Below are positions 17,992 to 27,018 of a stretch of DNA of 60,722 bases, piece by piece. Within the stretch, counting starts at the first letter, position 1, and every line of letters starts with the position of its first letter. Under the pieces are notes generated by a model. It was not told the DNA's origin. It did not search any database and saw only the letters and a program-made list of their open reading frames with translations. The translations under genes were made by a program, and so were the position numbers. The stretch comes from CAZADS01 sp964483985 (GTDB lineage: Bacteria > Pseudomonadota > Alphaproteobacteria > Thalassobaculales > Thalassobaculaceae). The stretch covers positions 1 through 60,722 of the forward strand of contig CAZADS010000068.1 in assembly GCA_964483985.1 (NCBI GenBank), written 5' to 3'.

Positions 17992-18489
17992 ATGATGGCA
18001 AAGAAGAAAAACCATAATGATCGAAGGTATGGCTTAACGCCAGTCAGAAAATTACTTCCCTTCTTGACCAGCAAAGCACTAAGGCGGAAAGGATTTTTTG
18101 AATCTGCTATTGTCCATAATTGGCTCAGTATAGTGGGAAATGACGTAGGCGCATGGTGTATCCCGGAAAAAGTAACTTTTGCTAGAAATAAACAGTCTAA
18201 CGCCACATTACATTTGGCTGTTTTTAGGGCGCGTGCCCTCGAAATTCAACATCTTGAACCTGTTTTATTACAAAGAATAAATGCTGTATTTGGTTACGAT
18301 GCCGTATCAAGGCTTTCGATTCGTCAGTCATTAGAGCCCTTGCTAGACGCGGATAATATGATTTCCGAGCAAGAACTTAACTTGGATGAATGTGAATGGA
18401 TTTCGCGACAACTTAAAGAGTTAGAGGATTCTGAGCTTAAACAAGCATTAAGGGCGCTTGGGAAAGCAATTATGGCGTCGAAGAAGTAG
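17992..18489 (+). CDS. DUF721 (DciA-like) protein
   Basis: A protein of about 165 residues with the DUF721 fold in its middle: FFESAIVHNWLSIVGNDVGAWCIPEKVTFARNK, then ATLHLAVFRARALEIQHLEPVLLQRINAVFGYDAVSRLSIRQ. DUF721 includes DciA, the helicase-loading partner of DnaB in bacteria that lack DnaC, and a basic KKKNHNDRR N-terminus fits nucleic-acid association. The helicase role is family knowledge, not shown here. I take ATG 17992 (ATG 17995 is equally possible); a GTG at 17974 extends the frame without a ribosome-binding site. The C-terminal acidic helix (about 128-165) is a lineage-specific extension. Confidence 0.82.
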   Translation: MMAKKKNHNDRRYGLTPVRKLLPFLTSKALRRKGFFESAIVHNWLSIVGNDVGAWCIPEKVTFARNKQSNATLHLAVFRARALEIQHLEPVLLQRINAVFGYDAVSRLSIRQSLEPLLDADNMISEQELNLDECEWISRQLKELEDSELKQALRALGKAIMASKK

Positions 18490-18630
18490 ATTTTAGGTGT
18501 AGATTGGAAATTGAAAATAGTGCTGATATCAGCAAATTATTGACAACTTTATATATAATTCTAGACAATTTGTTGCCGCGGCTAACAGCTAGCATTATGG
18601 TGTACTACATATTGTGTTGAGGAGCTCGCT

Positions 18631-19254
18631 TTGTATCACAGAAGGCTATTTTTGGTATCAGGAGTTGCTTTAGCAAGTGTTGGGGGAATATTTTCTTCTC
18701 CAAGCGTTGTGTTTGCAAAACATTCTATTGATTTGACCGCTGCCTTGGCAGCGCGCGTAGTAGGAAACCCTGATGCCAAGATAAAATTGGTAGAGTATTT
18801 TTCGTTAACCTGTCCGCATTGCGCGCGTTTTCATCACGAAATTTTTCCTATTCTTAAGCGTAAATACATAGATACAGGAATATTGCAATTAGAGTTTCGG
18901 GATTTCCCATTAGATCAATGGGCATTAAGGGCGGCAGCTTTGTCCAGGTGTATTCCATCTAAACACTACCCTGCTTTTCTTGATGTATTAATGAAGCAGC
19001 AAAAATCGTGGACTGCTTCCAAAGATATATTTGCTTCGTTAGTTCGAATAGGAAAGTTGGCGGGCTATAAACAGGAATTTATAAAATCATGTATGAGCAA
19101 CGAAAAATTATTAGACGGTATAATCCGTATTCGTCTGGAGGGGGAAAAAAAATATAAAGTCAGAACAACCCCTTCATTTTTGTTGAATGGTGAAAAAATT
19201 GATGCTTACAACTTTGACGAATTTGAATCCTTAATTAGCAAGTTAATACGATAA
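18631..19254 (+). CDS. DsbA-family thiol:disulfide interchange protein
   Basis: A 207-residue periplasmic thioredoxin-fold protein of the Thioredoxin_4 / DsbA type. The active site CPHC is Cys61-Cys64, and the cis-proline loop is TTPSF near residue 183. The N-terminus MYHRRLFLVSGVALA reads both as a Sec signal and as the twin-arginine pattern RRxFL, with cleavage near VVFA-KHS (residue 29). The start is TTG 18631, supported by GAGGAG 6 nt upstream. It lies between the DUF721 gene and smc. It may be a partner of the DsbB at 5.2 kb, which is inferred from function only. Confidence 0.88.
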   Translation: MYHRRLFLVSGVALASVGGIFSSPSVVFAKHSIDLTAALAARVVGNPDAKIKLVEYFSLTCPHCARFHHEIFPILKRKYIDTGILQLEFRDFPLDQWALRAAALSRCIPSKHYPAFLDVLMKQQKSWTASKDIFASLVRIGKLAGYKQEFIKSCMSNEKLLDGIIRIRLEGEKKYKVRTTPSFLLNGEKIDAYNFDEFESLISKLIR

Positions 19255-19297
19255 GTGCTTTTTTACCTGAAAATAACGCAAAACAAGGATATTAACT

Positions 19298-22200
19298 TTG
19301 CAATTTGATCGCCTCAAGATCAGCGGTTTCAAATCGTTCGTTGAACCAACTATGCTTGACATCAATGAAGGGCTGACCGGTGTCGTTGGGCCGAACGGCT
19401 GCGGTAAATCCAATTTAGTAGAAGCCCTTCGATGGGTTATGGGTGAAACATCCGCTAAGCGGATGCGTGGCGGTGAAATGGATGACGTTATTTTCGGCGG
19501 TACGTCTAGCCGGCCAGCGCGGAACGTTGCTGAAGTCGGGTTAGTAATTGATAATTCTGACCTCAGAGCTCCGGCGGCTTTAAATAAGGCAACTGAACTT
19601 AATATTGCTAGACGTATAGAGCGAACTAAAGGTTCAAATTATCGTGTAAATGGTCGTGATGTCCGCAGCAGGGATGTGCAATTGTTGTTTGCGGATGCTG
19701 GTACCGGAGCACGTTCAGCCGGAATGGTTAGTCAAGGAAGAATAGGAGCAATTATTAATGCTGATCCTTCTGACCGTCGTATTTTGTTGGAAGAAGCCGC
19801 CAACGTAAGGGGGCTTCACACTCGTAGACATGAGGCAGAACTGAGATTAAATGGGGCGTCTTTAAATTTAGAACGGTTGGAAGATGTCATAACGGCCCTA
19901 AAAACTCAAATGCATGGCTTGCGGAGGCAAGCAGATCAGGCCAAACGTTATAGGGTAATTAGTGAGCAAATTCGCCGTGCGGAATCTATTTTACTTTATT
20001 GTAAATGGAAGGAATTGTTTGAGGTTCGGGCCACGAGTATGGAAGAGCTAAAAGATATGGAAAGCTTAGTTGCTGTAGCTACCGAAAGAGCTGCTCAGGA
20101 ATCTGCTAAACGCGCTGATACGGCTGCGGGAATGCCGACTCTTCGTGATGCAGAAATTAAGGCGGCGTCGAAATTGCAGCGTCTAACGTTGGCAGAAAAA
20201 GAGTTGGATAGTGAACAACAGAGAACGGCTACGGCCCATTCAGAGGCCGTAACCAGACTGCGTCAGATAGGCGGTGATTTTGATCGTGAGACGGCGTTGG
20301 CTAGAGAGGGTGAACAAGGATTAGCTCGTCTTAATGCTGAGGAAGTTGAAATTAGGGAAGCTGCATTAGGGCTTGAAAATCATCGGAAATTAGCGACAGA
20401 TGATTTAATGCAAATCAATCAAAAAGTGGAGGAGCTAGAAGTCGAGATTGCCAAAACAACTGAACTGATTGCAAATGCAGATGCTAAACGGGCATCCTTG
20501 GAACAGTTGGTTAGGACTTCTGGCGACCGAGAATATCGCTTATGTCAAGGACTGGAAAATTTAGAAGCAAACAAACAAAAACTCCTTAATGAATCAGGGA
20601 ATATAATAGCCTTAGAACGAACCCAATCCATAATTGACGAAGCCGATCAACGGTTGTGTGCAGCCGATAAAAGAGTGAGCGAGCTGGGAAATAGAAATGC
20701 TATTGCTTCTGAGAAGTTGGAAAAAGCAAAAACTAATCTGTATGATATAGAAACCGAATTGGCTAACCTTCAAGCGGAATCAAAAGCTTTAGATAGTATT
20801 TTGATATCAGAAATTTCTGATGGTGTTATTCCTCTAATTGATCAAATAGAGGTTCAACCCGGTTTTGAAAAGGCTTTAGGATCATCGATAGGGGACGATC
20901 TTTTTGTACCCTTGAATTTGGACGTTGATAATGGGGCAAGGCGTCATTGGGGTGGAAAAGCTTCTTTTAAACCAAAAACACCTCTTCCGAAAAATGTGCG
21001 TCCACTAATAGAAGTAGTTAGCGGACCTAGAGAACTTGAACAGCGCTTATCCCAGATTGGCATTGCAGATAATGCGCAGGCAGCCAGCCTGACACAAAAT
21101 GCTTTGGCTCCCGGACAACGTTTAACCACAGCAGATGGGGGATTATGGCGTTGGGATGGATATATAGCGGAAATAGATGCTCCTATTAGAGCAGTGCTAC
21201 GCAGCAAACAAAGGAACCAATTAAAAGAAATTAAAGAAAAAATATATGCTAAGCAGCAACGAAAAATAAAGGTAGAGCTGGCTTATTCAGAGGCTAGATT
21301 AAATCTCGAAAATGTTATAACGGAATCAAGACAAGCAACAGAAGAACAGCGATCGGCAGTATTAGATAGGGATGTTGTTGGCAAACAAAAGGGGAAAATA
21401 GATGATCTTGAACGTAAGTTAATTAATGTCCAAGAAACTCAAGCAAGATTGCAATCAGAAAAAGCCGAGGCAGTAAATGATAGAAAGACCGCTGAAGCGG
21501 AGTTGACGTCCTTACCGGACGTAGAAAAACTCCGGCGCAGTAATATTGATTTTCGATCTGACCTAACGGATCAGCGAGCAGAATTGATTAATATTCGAAG
21601 CAAGTATGATCAATCGCTAAGAGAAGCTCAATATAGTGAATCGAGATTGGCTGCGATAGGTAAAGAAAAAGTCATTTGGGATAAACGCATCGAGCAGGCC
21701 AAAAGTAGAATAAAGGAATTAGAAAATCGTCGTGACTTTGAAACTAAAGAAATCAATAGATTAAAAACTCGGCCAATTGAAATAAAACAGCAAAAAGCAG
21801 AGCTTATTGACGCGATTGAATCGGCGACAGTTGATCGTCGGAAATCGGCTGAAGCATTAGCTTCTGCGGAATTAGCAATGGCTGAACGAGATCGTTTATC
21901 TCGAAAATCTGAACAAGCCTTAGCGGAAATGCGGGAAAATAAAATTCGCTCTGAGGGCTTGGTGGATCAGTGTAATCAGGGGCTTTCTCAATTAAGAGAA
22001 CGAATATTAGAGCGCTTGCAATGTCTTCCAGAGGAGATATTGGAAAAGGCAGGTATTGGGAAAACAGAGGTGATACCTGATCTAAATTCAACAGAATCTA
22101 GGCTGGAGCGTCTGACAAGAGAGCGGGAAAGAATTGGTCCTGTTAACTTACGGGCCGAACAGGAAGTTGAAGAACTGGTGGATCAAATTAGCGGAATGGA

Positions 22201-22774
22201 AAATGAGCGGGATGATCTTTTGGGAGCGATTAATAGACTTCAGCGAGCTATAGCATCATTAAATAAAGAAGGGAAAGAGCGCTTACAAGTAGCGTTTGAC
22301 GCTGTTAATGCTCATTTCCAAGATTTATTTGTGCGGTTGTTTGGTGGTGGCAGAGCGCATTTGGCTATGATAGAAGCTGATGACCCTTTAGATGCTGGAC
22401 TGGAAATTATGGCAAGTCCACCAGGAAAAAAGCTCCAAGTAATGTCTTTGTTATCAGGTGGAGAACAAGCTCTGGCAGCATTAGCTCTTGTATTTGCAGC
22501 GTTTCTTACCAATCCTTCACCTATATGCGTGTTGGATGAGGTTGATGCTCCGCTTGACGATAGCAATGTTGATCGATTCTGTTCATTGCTTAGTGATATT
22601 TCTCATTCAACGGGCACAAGATTCCTTATTATCACACACCATCGTTTGACGATGGCTCGGATGGATCGCCTGTTTGGTGTCACGATGGCGGAGCAAGGCG
22701 TGAGCCAACTGGTATCCGTAGACCTAGAAGTAGCAGAGCAGTTCAGTGATTCATCTAAAAGCGAATTAATATAA
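19298..22774 (+). CDS. smc: Chromosome segregation ATPase SMC
   Basis: A 1158-residue SMC protein. The N-terminal head has Walker A GPNGCGKS (31-38). Two long coiled-coil arms (about 170-500 and 650-990) flank a hinge around residues 505-640 containing VIPLIDQIEVQPGFEKALGSSIGDDLFV. The C-terminal head carries the ABC signature LLSGGEQALAALAL (about 1052) and Walker B VLDEVDAPLD (about 1076). It forms the condensin that organises the replicated chromosome with ScpA and ScpB, which are not in this window. The start is TTG 19298 with AAGGAT upstream. Length is normal for the family and there are no frame interruptions. Confidence 0.97.
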   Translation: MQFDRLKISGFKSFVEPTMLDINEGLTGVVGPNGCGKSNLVEALRWVMGETSAKRMRGGEMDDVIFGGTSSRPARNVAEVGLVIDNSDLRAPAALNKATELNIARRIERTKGSNYRVNGRDVRSRDVQLLFADAGTGARSAGMVSQGRIGAIINADPSDRRILLEEAANVRGLHTRRHEAELRLNGASLNLERLEDVITALKTQMHGLRRQADQAKRYRVISEQIRRAESILLYCKWKELFEVRATSMEELKDMESLVAVATERAAQESAKRADTAAGMPTLRDAEIKAASKLQRLTLAEKELDSEQQRTATAHSEAVTRLRQIGGDFDRETALAREGEQGLARLNAEEVEIREAALGLENHRKLATDDLMQINQKVEELEVEIAKTTELIANADAKRASLEQLVRTSGDREYRLCQGLENLEANKQKLLNESGNIIALERTQSIIDEADQRLCAADKRVSELGNRNAIASEKLEKAKTNLYDIETELANLQAESKALDSILISEISDGVIPLIDQIEVQPGFEKALGSSIGDDLFVPLNLDVDNGARRHWGGKASFKPKTPLPKNVRPLIEVVSGPRELEQRLSQIGIADNAQAASLTQNALAPGQRLTTADGGLWRWDGYIAEIDAPIRAVLRSKQRNQLKEIKEKIYAKQQRKIKVELAYSEARLNLENVITESRQATEEQRSAVLDRDVVGKQKGKIDDLERKLINVQETQARLQSEKAEAVNDRKTAEAELTSLPDVEKLRRSNIDFRSDLTDQRAELINIRSKYDQSLREAQYSESRLAAIGKEKVIWDKRIEQAKSRIKELENRRDFETKEINRLKTRPIEIKQQKAELIDAIESATVDRRKSAEALASAELAMAERDRLSRKSEQALAEMRENKIRSEGLVDQCNQGLSQLRERILERLQCLPEEILEKAGIGKTEVIPDLNSTESRLERLTRERERIGPVNLRAEQEVEELVDQISGMENERDDLLGAINRLQRAIASLNKEGKERLQVAFDAVNAHFQDLFVRLFGGGRAHLAMIEADDPLDAGLEIMASPPGKKLQVMSLLSGGEQALAALALVFAAFLTNPSPICVLDEVDAPLDDSNVDRFCSLLSDISHSTGTRFLIITHHRLTMARMDRLFGVTMAEQGVSQLVSVDLEVAEQFSDSSKSELI

Positions 22775-22849
22775 TAGCAACGCTTCCGGGTTCGTTTAAA
22801 ATATTGATATAAAAAGATAAATTATACTAAAATTGATCAAGCTTCGGTC

Positions 22850-22879
22850 TTGACACGAGGCGTGATCGTTCCTTATGTT
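22850..22879 (+). promoter_or_regulatory. Candidate sigma-70 promoter of the F0 operon
   Basis: A perfect -35 hexamer TTGACA (22850-22855) is followed after 18 nt by TATGTT (22874-22879; four of six matches to TATAAT). It lies about 75 bp upstream of atpI in an otherwise gene-free 177-bp interval after smc. Confidence 0.4.
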
Positions 22880-22951
22880 TGCCGCGATTTTTAAATTAAT
22901 TTTTGTCACAAACGTGGATAAAGCTCGCTATGGAATGTCGACGGTCGCCAA

Positions 22952-23323
22952 ATGGTAAATGATGACCGAGGCAGAAAGCCTCCGTTGCACGATTTGGACG
23001 CTCGGCTCAAGTCGGCTAGGGAAAAGGCTTCAGTAAGTATAGACAAGAGCAGGTCTAACCCAGCACTGCCACCCTCTCTGGTTGGTATTGCAATGCGAGC
23101 AGGAGTAGAACTGGTTGCAGGCGTTGCCGTTGGAGCTGCTGTAGGTTATGGATTGGATCAGTGGTTGGGAACTTCGCCTTGGTTATTGATTTTGTCTTTT
23201 ATTTTGGGAGCTGCGGCAGGAATGTTAAACGTCTACCGTTCTGTAGCGGGATTGGGAATGGCATTGGGCTATCAGAAAGGCGAAGAGGAAAAACGACCAA
23301 TTAATGGAAATTTGGGAAAGTAG
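22952..23323 (+). CDS. atpI: ATP synthase protein I (AtpI family)
   Basis: A 123-residue small membrane protein. A charged N-terminus (about 1-45) is followed by two hydrophobic helices: AGVELVAGVAVGAAVGYGLDQWLG and SPWLLILSFILGAAAGMLNVYRSV. That is the AtpI / F0F1 subunit I pattern, with glycine zippers and the conserved D-x-W between helices. AtpI helps assemble the c-ring and is not part of the final enzyme. It is first in the F0 operon, 12 nt before atpB. The ribosome-binding site is weak. Confidence 0.88.
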   Translation: MVNDDRGRKPPLHDLDARLKSAREKASVSIDKSRSNPALPPSLVGIAMRAGVELVAGVAVGAAVGYGLDQWLGTSPWLLILSFILGAAAGMLNVYRSVAGLGMALGYQKGEEEKRPINGNLGK

Positions 23324-23335
23324 AGGGGATTATCT

Positions 23336-24058
23336 GTGGCTTCGCCTGTCGAACAATTTAAGTTGACTCAGCTTATTCCATTGGAAATAGCGGGCATGGA
23401 CGTTTCTTATACAAACTCATCATTATGGATGACCATAACAGTTGTGGTTGTAACGGCGTTTCTGACTCTCAGCATGCGAGGAGGACGTCTTATTCCTGGT
23501 CGCTGGCAATCAATGGCGGAAATTTCTTATGAATTTATAGCAAATATGGTACGAGAAAATGTCGGCAACGAAGGTAGAAAATACTTTCCCTTCATTTTTA
23601 CTTTATTTATGTTCATTCTGATAGGTAATTTGGTTGGCATGATACCTTATGCTTATACTTTCACGAGCCAAATTATCGTCACATTTGCAATGGCGGTAAC
23701 GATATTTGTTGGGGTCACTGTGATCGGTCTAGTGCGCCACGGGGTTCATTTTTTCTCTTTATTTGTTCCATCTGGAACTCCTATGATCTTGGCACCTTTG
23801 TTAATTCCAATAGAAATTATTTCTTATTTTGTCCGTCCGGTTAGTCTTTCAGTGCGCTTATTTGCTAATATGATGGCTGGTCATACGATGATGAAGGTTT
23901 TTGGTGGTTTCACGGTTTTGTTGGGATTACTTGGCGTGGCACCGGTGTTACTTCTGGTAGCCCTGACCGGCTTTGAAATATTGGTTGCTGTTTTACAAGC
24001 CTACGTCTTTACGGTACTTACTTGTCTTTATCTTAATGATGCTATTCACCTCCACTGA
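23336..24058 (+). CDS. atpB: ATP synthase F0 subunit a
   Basis: A 240-residue polytopic membrane protein, the stator half-channel subunit of the proton-driven ATP synthase. Essential Arg174 lies in SLSVRLFANMMAGH. The upstream helix ends with SYFVRPVSLS, and the C-terminal helix LLVALTGFEILVAVLQAYVFTVLTCLYLNDAIHLH is characteristic of the family. The start is GTG 23336, with AGAGGGGAT about 7 nt upstream. Length is typical. Confidence 0.96.
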   Translation: MASPVEQFKLTQLIPLEIAGMDVSYTNSSLWMTITVVVVTAFLTLSMRGGRLIPGRWQSMAEISYEFIANMVRENVGNEGRKYFPFIFTLFMFILIGNLVGMIPYAYTFTSQIIVTFAMAVTIFVGVTVIGLVRHGVHFFSLFVPSGTPMILAPLLIPIEIISYFVRPVSLSVRLFANMMAGHTMMKVFGGFTVLLGLLGVAPVLLLVALTGFEILVAVLQAYVFTVLTCLYLNDAIHLH

Positions 24059-24128
24059 TTAACAATCAAATACAAAAATGAGGATATTTTAAATTATATA
24101 GATTTTAACTAAGGAAAAAGGAAAACCC

Positions 24129-24353
24129 ATGGAATTAGATGCGGCTAAAATGATTGGCGCCGGCCTAGCAGTAATAGCATTGGCTGGTGTAGGTGTTGGC
24201 ATAGGTAATATTTTTTCATCTCTTGTTTCTTCTATAGCGAGGAATCCTGCGGCGAGAGGCGAGGTGTTTGGAATTGGTATTCTTGGCTTTGCCTTAACTG
24301 AAGCCATTGCACTTTTCGCACTACTGGTATCATTTCTTATCCTATTTACTTGA
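24129..24353 (+). CDS. atpE: ATP synthase F0 subunit c
   Basis: A 74-residue hairpin of two transmembrane helices that forms the rotating ring. The polar loop is ARNPAAR (residues 37-43). The proton-carrying carboxylate is Glu58 in GFALTEAIALFAL. Helix 1 has the packed glycine pattern GAGLAVIALAGVGVGIG. No extra sodium-site residues stand out, so proton coupling is the default reading. AAGGAAAAAGGAAA provides the ribosome-binding site before ATG 24129. The 70-nt gap after atpB is long for this operon. Confidence 0.96.
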   Translation: MELDAAKMIGAGLAVIALAGVGVGIGNIFSSLVSSIARNPAARGEVFGIGILGFALTEAIALFALLVSFLILFT

Positions 24354-24429
24354 TTGGCGCTAAAGCAGCCGATTGGCATTTTGTGCAAAAAATTTAGCTG
24401 CTTCAGGACTAATCGAAAGGGGCGCTACT

Positions 24430-25059
24430 ATGTGCTTATTGGATAGATTTTTTAGCCCGCTGATGGGCTTAATCGCTTTGATTTTTAGCACTTTGGCGTC
24501 AACTTATTCGTTTGCAGTAAGCGATTCGGCTGAGCCGAAACTCCCCCAATTGGACGTAGAAACCTATATTTCCCAAATCTTTTGGTTAATTGTAAGTTTC
24601 GTGATTCTTTATATCCTCGTATCAAAGATTGCCATCCCTAGGATTGCTGAAGTTCTTGAGGAGCGTCAGGATAGAATTGAGGATGATTTAGACAAGGCAG
24701 AATCCTTAAATAAAGAAGCTCAATTAGTGCGTGTAGAATTTGGAAAAGATTTGTTGGCGGCCCGTGAAAAAGCCAGCATCGCCATCCGTGAAGCACAAGA
24801 TGAAATAACAAGAAAGTCCACTGAGGTGGAGGCTGCTGCGAATCAGAAAGTGACTGCTATGGTGCAGGAGGCCGAAGCAAGAATTAGAGTAGCACGGGAA
24901 AAAGCCGTGAACGCTGGGCCGACTGATTCAGATTCCCTAGAGCATTCTGTTGCAAGAGACGTAGTTGCTGAAGCGGTCAATAAGCTAATTGGTGTTCAGG
25001 TTAGAGCTAAAGAAGTTGAAGGGGCTATTGAGGCGACCATCAAGGGTTTCAGCCGATGA
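24430..25059 (+). CDS. ATP synthase F0 subunit b' (AtpF2)
   Basis: A 209-residue peripheral-stalk subunit. A hydrophobic segment at about residues 13-30 is followed by the membrane anchor YISQIFWLIVSFVILYILVSKIAIPRIAEVLEER and then a long charged coiled coil. Two different b-type genes, b' then b, form a heterodimeric stalk in alphaproteobacteria and cyanobacteria. ATG 24430 is preferred because AAAGGGGCG lies upstream; the frame is open from a TTG at 24373. The extra N-terminal hydrophobic stretch (MCLLDRFFSPLMGLIALIFSTL) could be a signal sequence. Its stop overlaps atpF by 4 nt. Confidence 0.88.
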   Translation: MCLLDRFFSPLMGLIALIFSTLASTYSFAVSDSAEPKLPQLDVETYISQIFWLIVSFVILYILVSKIAIPRIAEVLEERQDRIEDDLDKAESLNKEAQLVRVEFGKDLLAAREKASIAIREAQDEITRKSTEVEAAANQKVTAMVQEAEARIRVAREKAVNAGPTDSDSLEHSVARDVVAEAVNKLIGVQVRAKEVEGAIEATIKGFSR

Positions 25060-25535
25060 CTATTACTCCCGAATTATCTGTCGCAATTGCATTTGTCATC
25101 TTTGTCATTCTGGTCGGATGGAAAGGAACGTCTAGGATAACAGCGGCTTTAGACAAAAGAGCTCAGAATATCCGGAGACAATTGGATGAAGCGCAAAATT
25201 TACGTGAGGAAGCTCAGGCTGCTCTCGCAGATTATCAACGTCAACAGCGTGATGCATTGGACGAGGCTGAACAAATCATCTCTAATGCAAAACAAGAGGT
25301 AGAAAGATTAAAAGTTGAGGCCGAGAAAGCGTTAGCTGTAACATTAAAACGCAGAGAAGAGCAGGCTATGACTCGCATTGCGCAGGCCGAAGCAAAGGCT
25401 TTACAAGACGTAAGGGAGCAGGCTGTGGATTTGGCTATAAGTGTTACGTCAAGGTTAATTGGCGAAAATATGAATTCTGATGTTGAAAATCGAGTGTTAA
25501 AAAATTCGATGGATGAGTTGGCCGGAAAGTTGTAA
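25056..25535 (+). CDS. atpF: ATP synthase F0 subunit b
   Basis: A 159-residue stalk subunit with one N-terminal membrane helix (ITPELSVAIAFVIFVILVGWKG) and a coiled coil rich in Ala, Glu and Gln (about 33-130). The helix LDKRAQNIRRQLDEAQNLREEAQAALADYQ aligns with other alphaproteobacterial b subunits. It starts inside the b' stop codon (ATGA) and ends the F0 operon. The F1 genes (atpHAGDC) are not in this window, so F0 and F1 are separate operons as usual for the class. Confidence 0.92.
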   Translation: MTITPELSVAIAFVIFVILVGWKGTSRITAALDKRAQNIRRQLDEAQNLREEAQAALADYQRQQRDALDEAEQIISNAKQEVERLKVEAEKALAVTLKRREEQAMTRIAQAEAKALQDVREQAVDLAISVTSRLIGENMNSDVENRVLKNSMDELAGKL

Positions 25536-25649
25536 TAGAGGTACAACCTTCAATTAGATTTAAAAAGAATCTTCCACGAGAACTGTCCCAAAGAGTAAAC
25601 ATTTTAGAAAAATGTACTATTTCACAAAATCTGCGATAGGAAAAATTTC

Positions 25650-26816
25650 ATGACTAGCTTTATTGTTGGATGGTCCCATTTGCCGTTTGGTAGGCGAGAT
25701 GGCGAGGACGTCGAAAGCATGATAATTGACGTTGCTAATGCCGCCGTGGCTGATGCAGGTTTCGAACCGTCGGATATAGACGCGATTTATCTTGGCCACT
25801 TTGGTGGCGCTTTTTCCCCTCAGGCTTTTACAGCTAGTCTGGTTCTTCAAGCCTCCGATGATTTTCGTTTTAAACCCGCTACACGTGTAGAAAACGCTTG
25901 TGCAACGGGCAGTGCCGCTGTTCACCAAGGTATAGACTTTTTAGAATCTCGTCGGGGGAAAATAGTGCTCGTCGTAGGAGTGGAAAAGATGACTGATTTG
26001 AAGGGGTCGTTGGTTGGCGAAACGCTTTTAACTGCTAGTTATCTTAAAGAAGAGGGTGGTATAGAGGCTGGTTTCGCTGGTGTTTTTGGGCAAATAACGC
26101 AAGGATATTATCAGCGTTATGGAGATCAAACAGATGCTTTAGCGGCTATAGCTGCAAAGAATCATAGGAATGGTGTTTCAAATCCCTACGCACAAATTCA
26201 AAAAGATCTTGGGTTTGAATTTTGTAGAGATATTTCGGATAAAAACCCATTGGTGGCGGGTCCATTGAAGCGAACTGATTGTTCTTTGGTATCCGATGGT
26301 GCTGCAGCATTAATTCTTACTGATATGGAAACGGCGCTGAGTCGCAGAAAAGCGGTCGCGATTAGATCGAGAGCTCAGGTCAATGACTTTCTTCCGATGT
26401 CTAAACGAGATGTGACTAAATTCGAAGGTTGTACAAAGGCGTGGAACAATGCGTTAAGTGCGGCCGGTTTGACGTTAGATGATCTGTCTTTTGTAGAGAC
26501 CCACGACTGCTTTACAATCGCAGAATTAATTGAATACGAAGCTATGGGGCTTGCAGAGCCTGGCTGTGGCGCACAGGTTTTGTTGGATGGAATTACTCAA
26601 AAAGAGGGTAAATTACCAATAAATCCATCGGGCGGTCTTAAATCGAAAGGTCACCCGATAGGAGCTACTGGTGTATCAATGCATGTGTTAACCGCTATGC
26701 AACTCCGGGGAGAAGCAGGCGACATGCAAATTGATGATGCAAAAATTGGAGGAATTTTCAATATGGGTGGTGTTGCCGTTGCCAATTTTGTATCTATTTT
26801 GGAACCGATAAGATAA
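25650..26816 (+). CDS. Thiolase family protein (SCP-x / acetyl-CoA acetyltransferase-like)
   Basis: A 388-residue thiolase-fold enzyme that cleaves or forms 3-ketoacyl-CoA bonds. Nucleophile Cys84 lies in ENACATGSAA, and the histidine of SKGHPIGATG is near residue 337. The second cysteine motif of classical thiolases (CxGxG at the C-terminus) is replaced by FNMGGVAVANFV, as in the SCP2-thiolase branch. That branch often works on branched or steroid-like substrates or with partner proteins, so the reaction is uncertain. A weak ribosome-binding site (TAGGAAAA) precedes ATG 25650. It follows the ATP synthase operon without any functional link I can see. Confidence 0.87.
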   Translation: MTSFIVGWSHLPFGRRDGEDVESMIIDVANAAVADAGFEPSDIDAIYLGHFGGAFSPQAFTASLVLQASDDFRFKPATRVENACATGSAAVHQGIDFLESRRGKIVLVVGVEKMTDLKGSLVGETLLTASYLKEEGGIEAGFAGVFGQITQGYYQRYGDQTDALAAIAAKNHRNGVSNPYAQIQKDLGFEFCRDISDKNPLVAGPLKRTDCSLVSDGAAALILTDMETALSRRKAVAIRSRAQVNDFLPMSKRDVTKFEGCTKAWNNALSAAGLTLDDLSFVETHDCFTIAELIEYEAMGLAEPGCGAQVLLDGITQKEGKLPINPSGGLKSKGHPIGATGVSMHVLTAMQLRGEAGDMQIDDAKIGGIFNMGGVAVANFVSILEPIR

Positions 26817-26876
26817 CAGGTTTTGCTTTTATTAACTTATTGCCTTCCATCACAATACTGAATCATAGGTCCCAAA

Positions 26877-26995
26877 TATTTTAGAGTGCGTTTCGTGTTT
26901 GAATATATATTTAAAATACATGCATTTTAATATTGGAAACTGTATGCCGGTTATCCCATAATGGGTTAAAAACCATTGTTACACACTCTAAAATA
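26877..26995. repeat. 119-bp element bounded by 12-bp inverted repeats
   Basis: TATTTTAGAGTG (26877-26888) is exactly complementary to CACTCTAAAATA (26984-26995). Inside lies a second imperfect palindrome, ATATTTAAAAT...ATTTTAATAT, centred on ACATGC near 26922. It sits between the thiolase and apt stops. It could be a MITE-like relic, a structured RNA or a complex bidirectional terminator. No target-site duplication is evident. Confidence 0.6.
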
Positions 26996-27018
26996 ACTAA
27001 TATAGTTCGTTGGTGGGT

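Noticed and set aside
18540..18559. TTGACA and TATAAT upstream of the dsbA-like gene
   Set aside because: Both hexamers are perfect but only 8 nt apart, too close to form one sigma-70 promoter.
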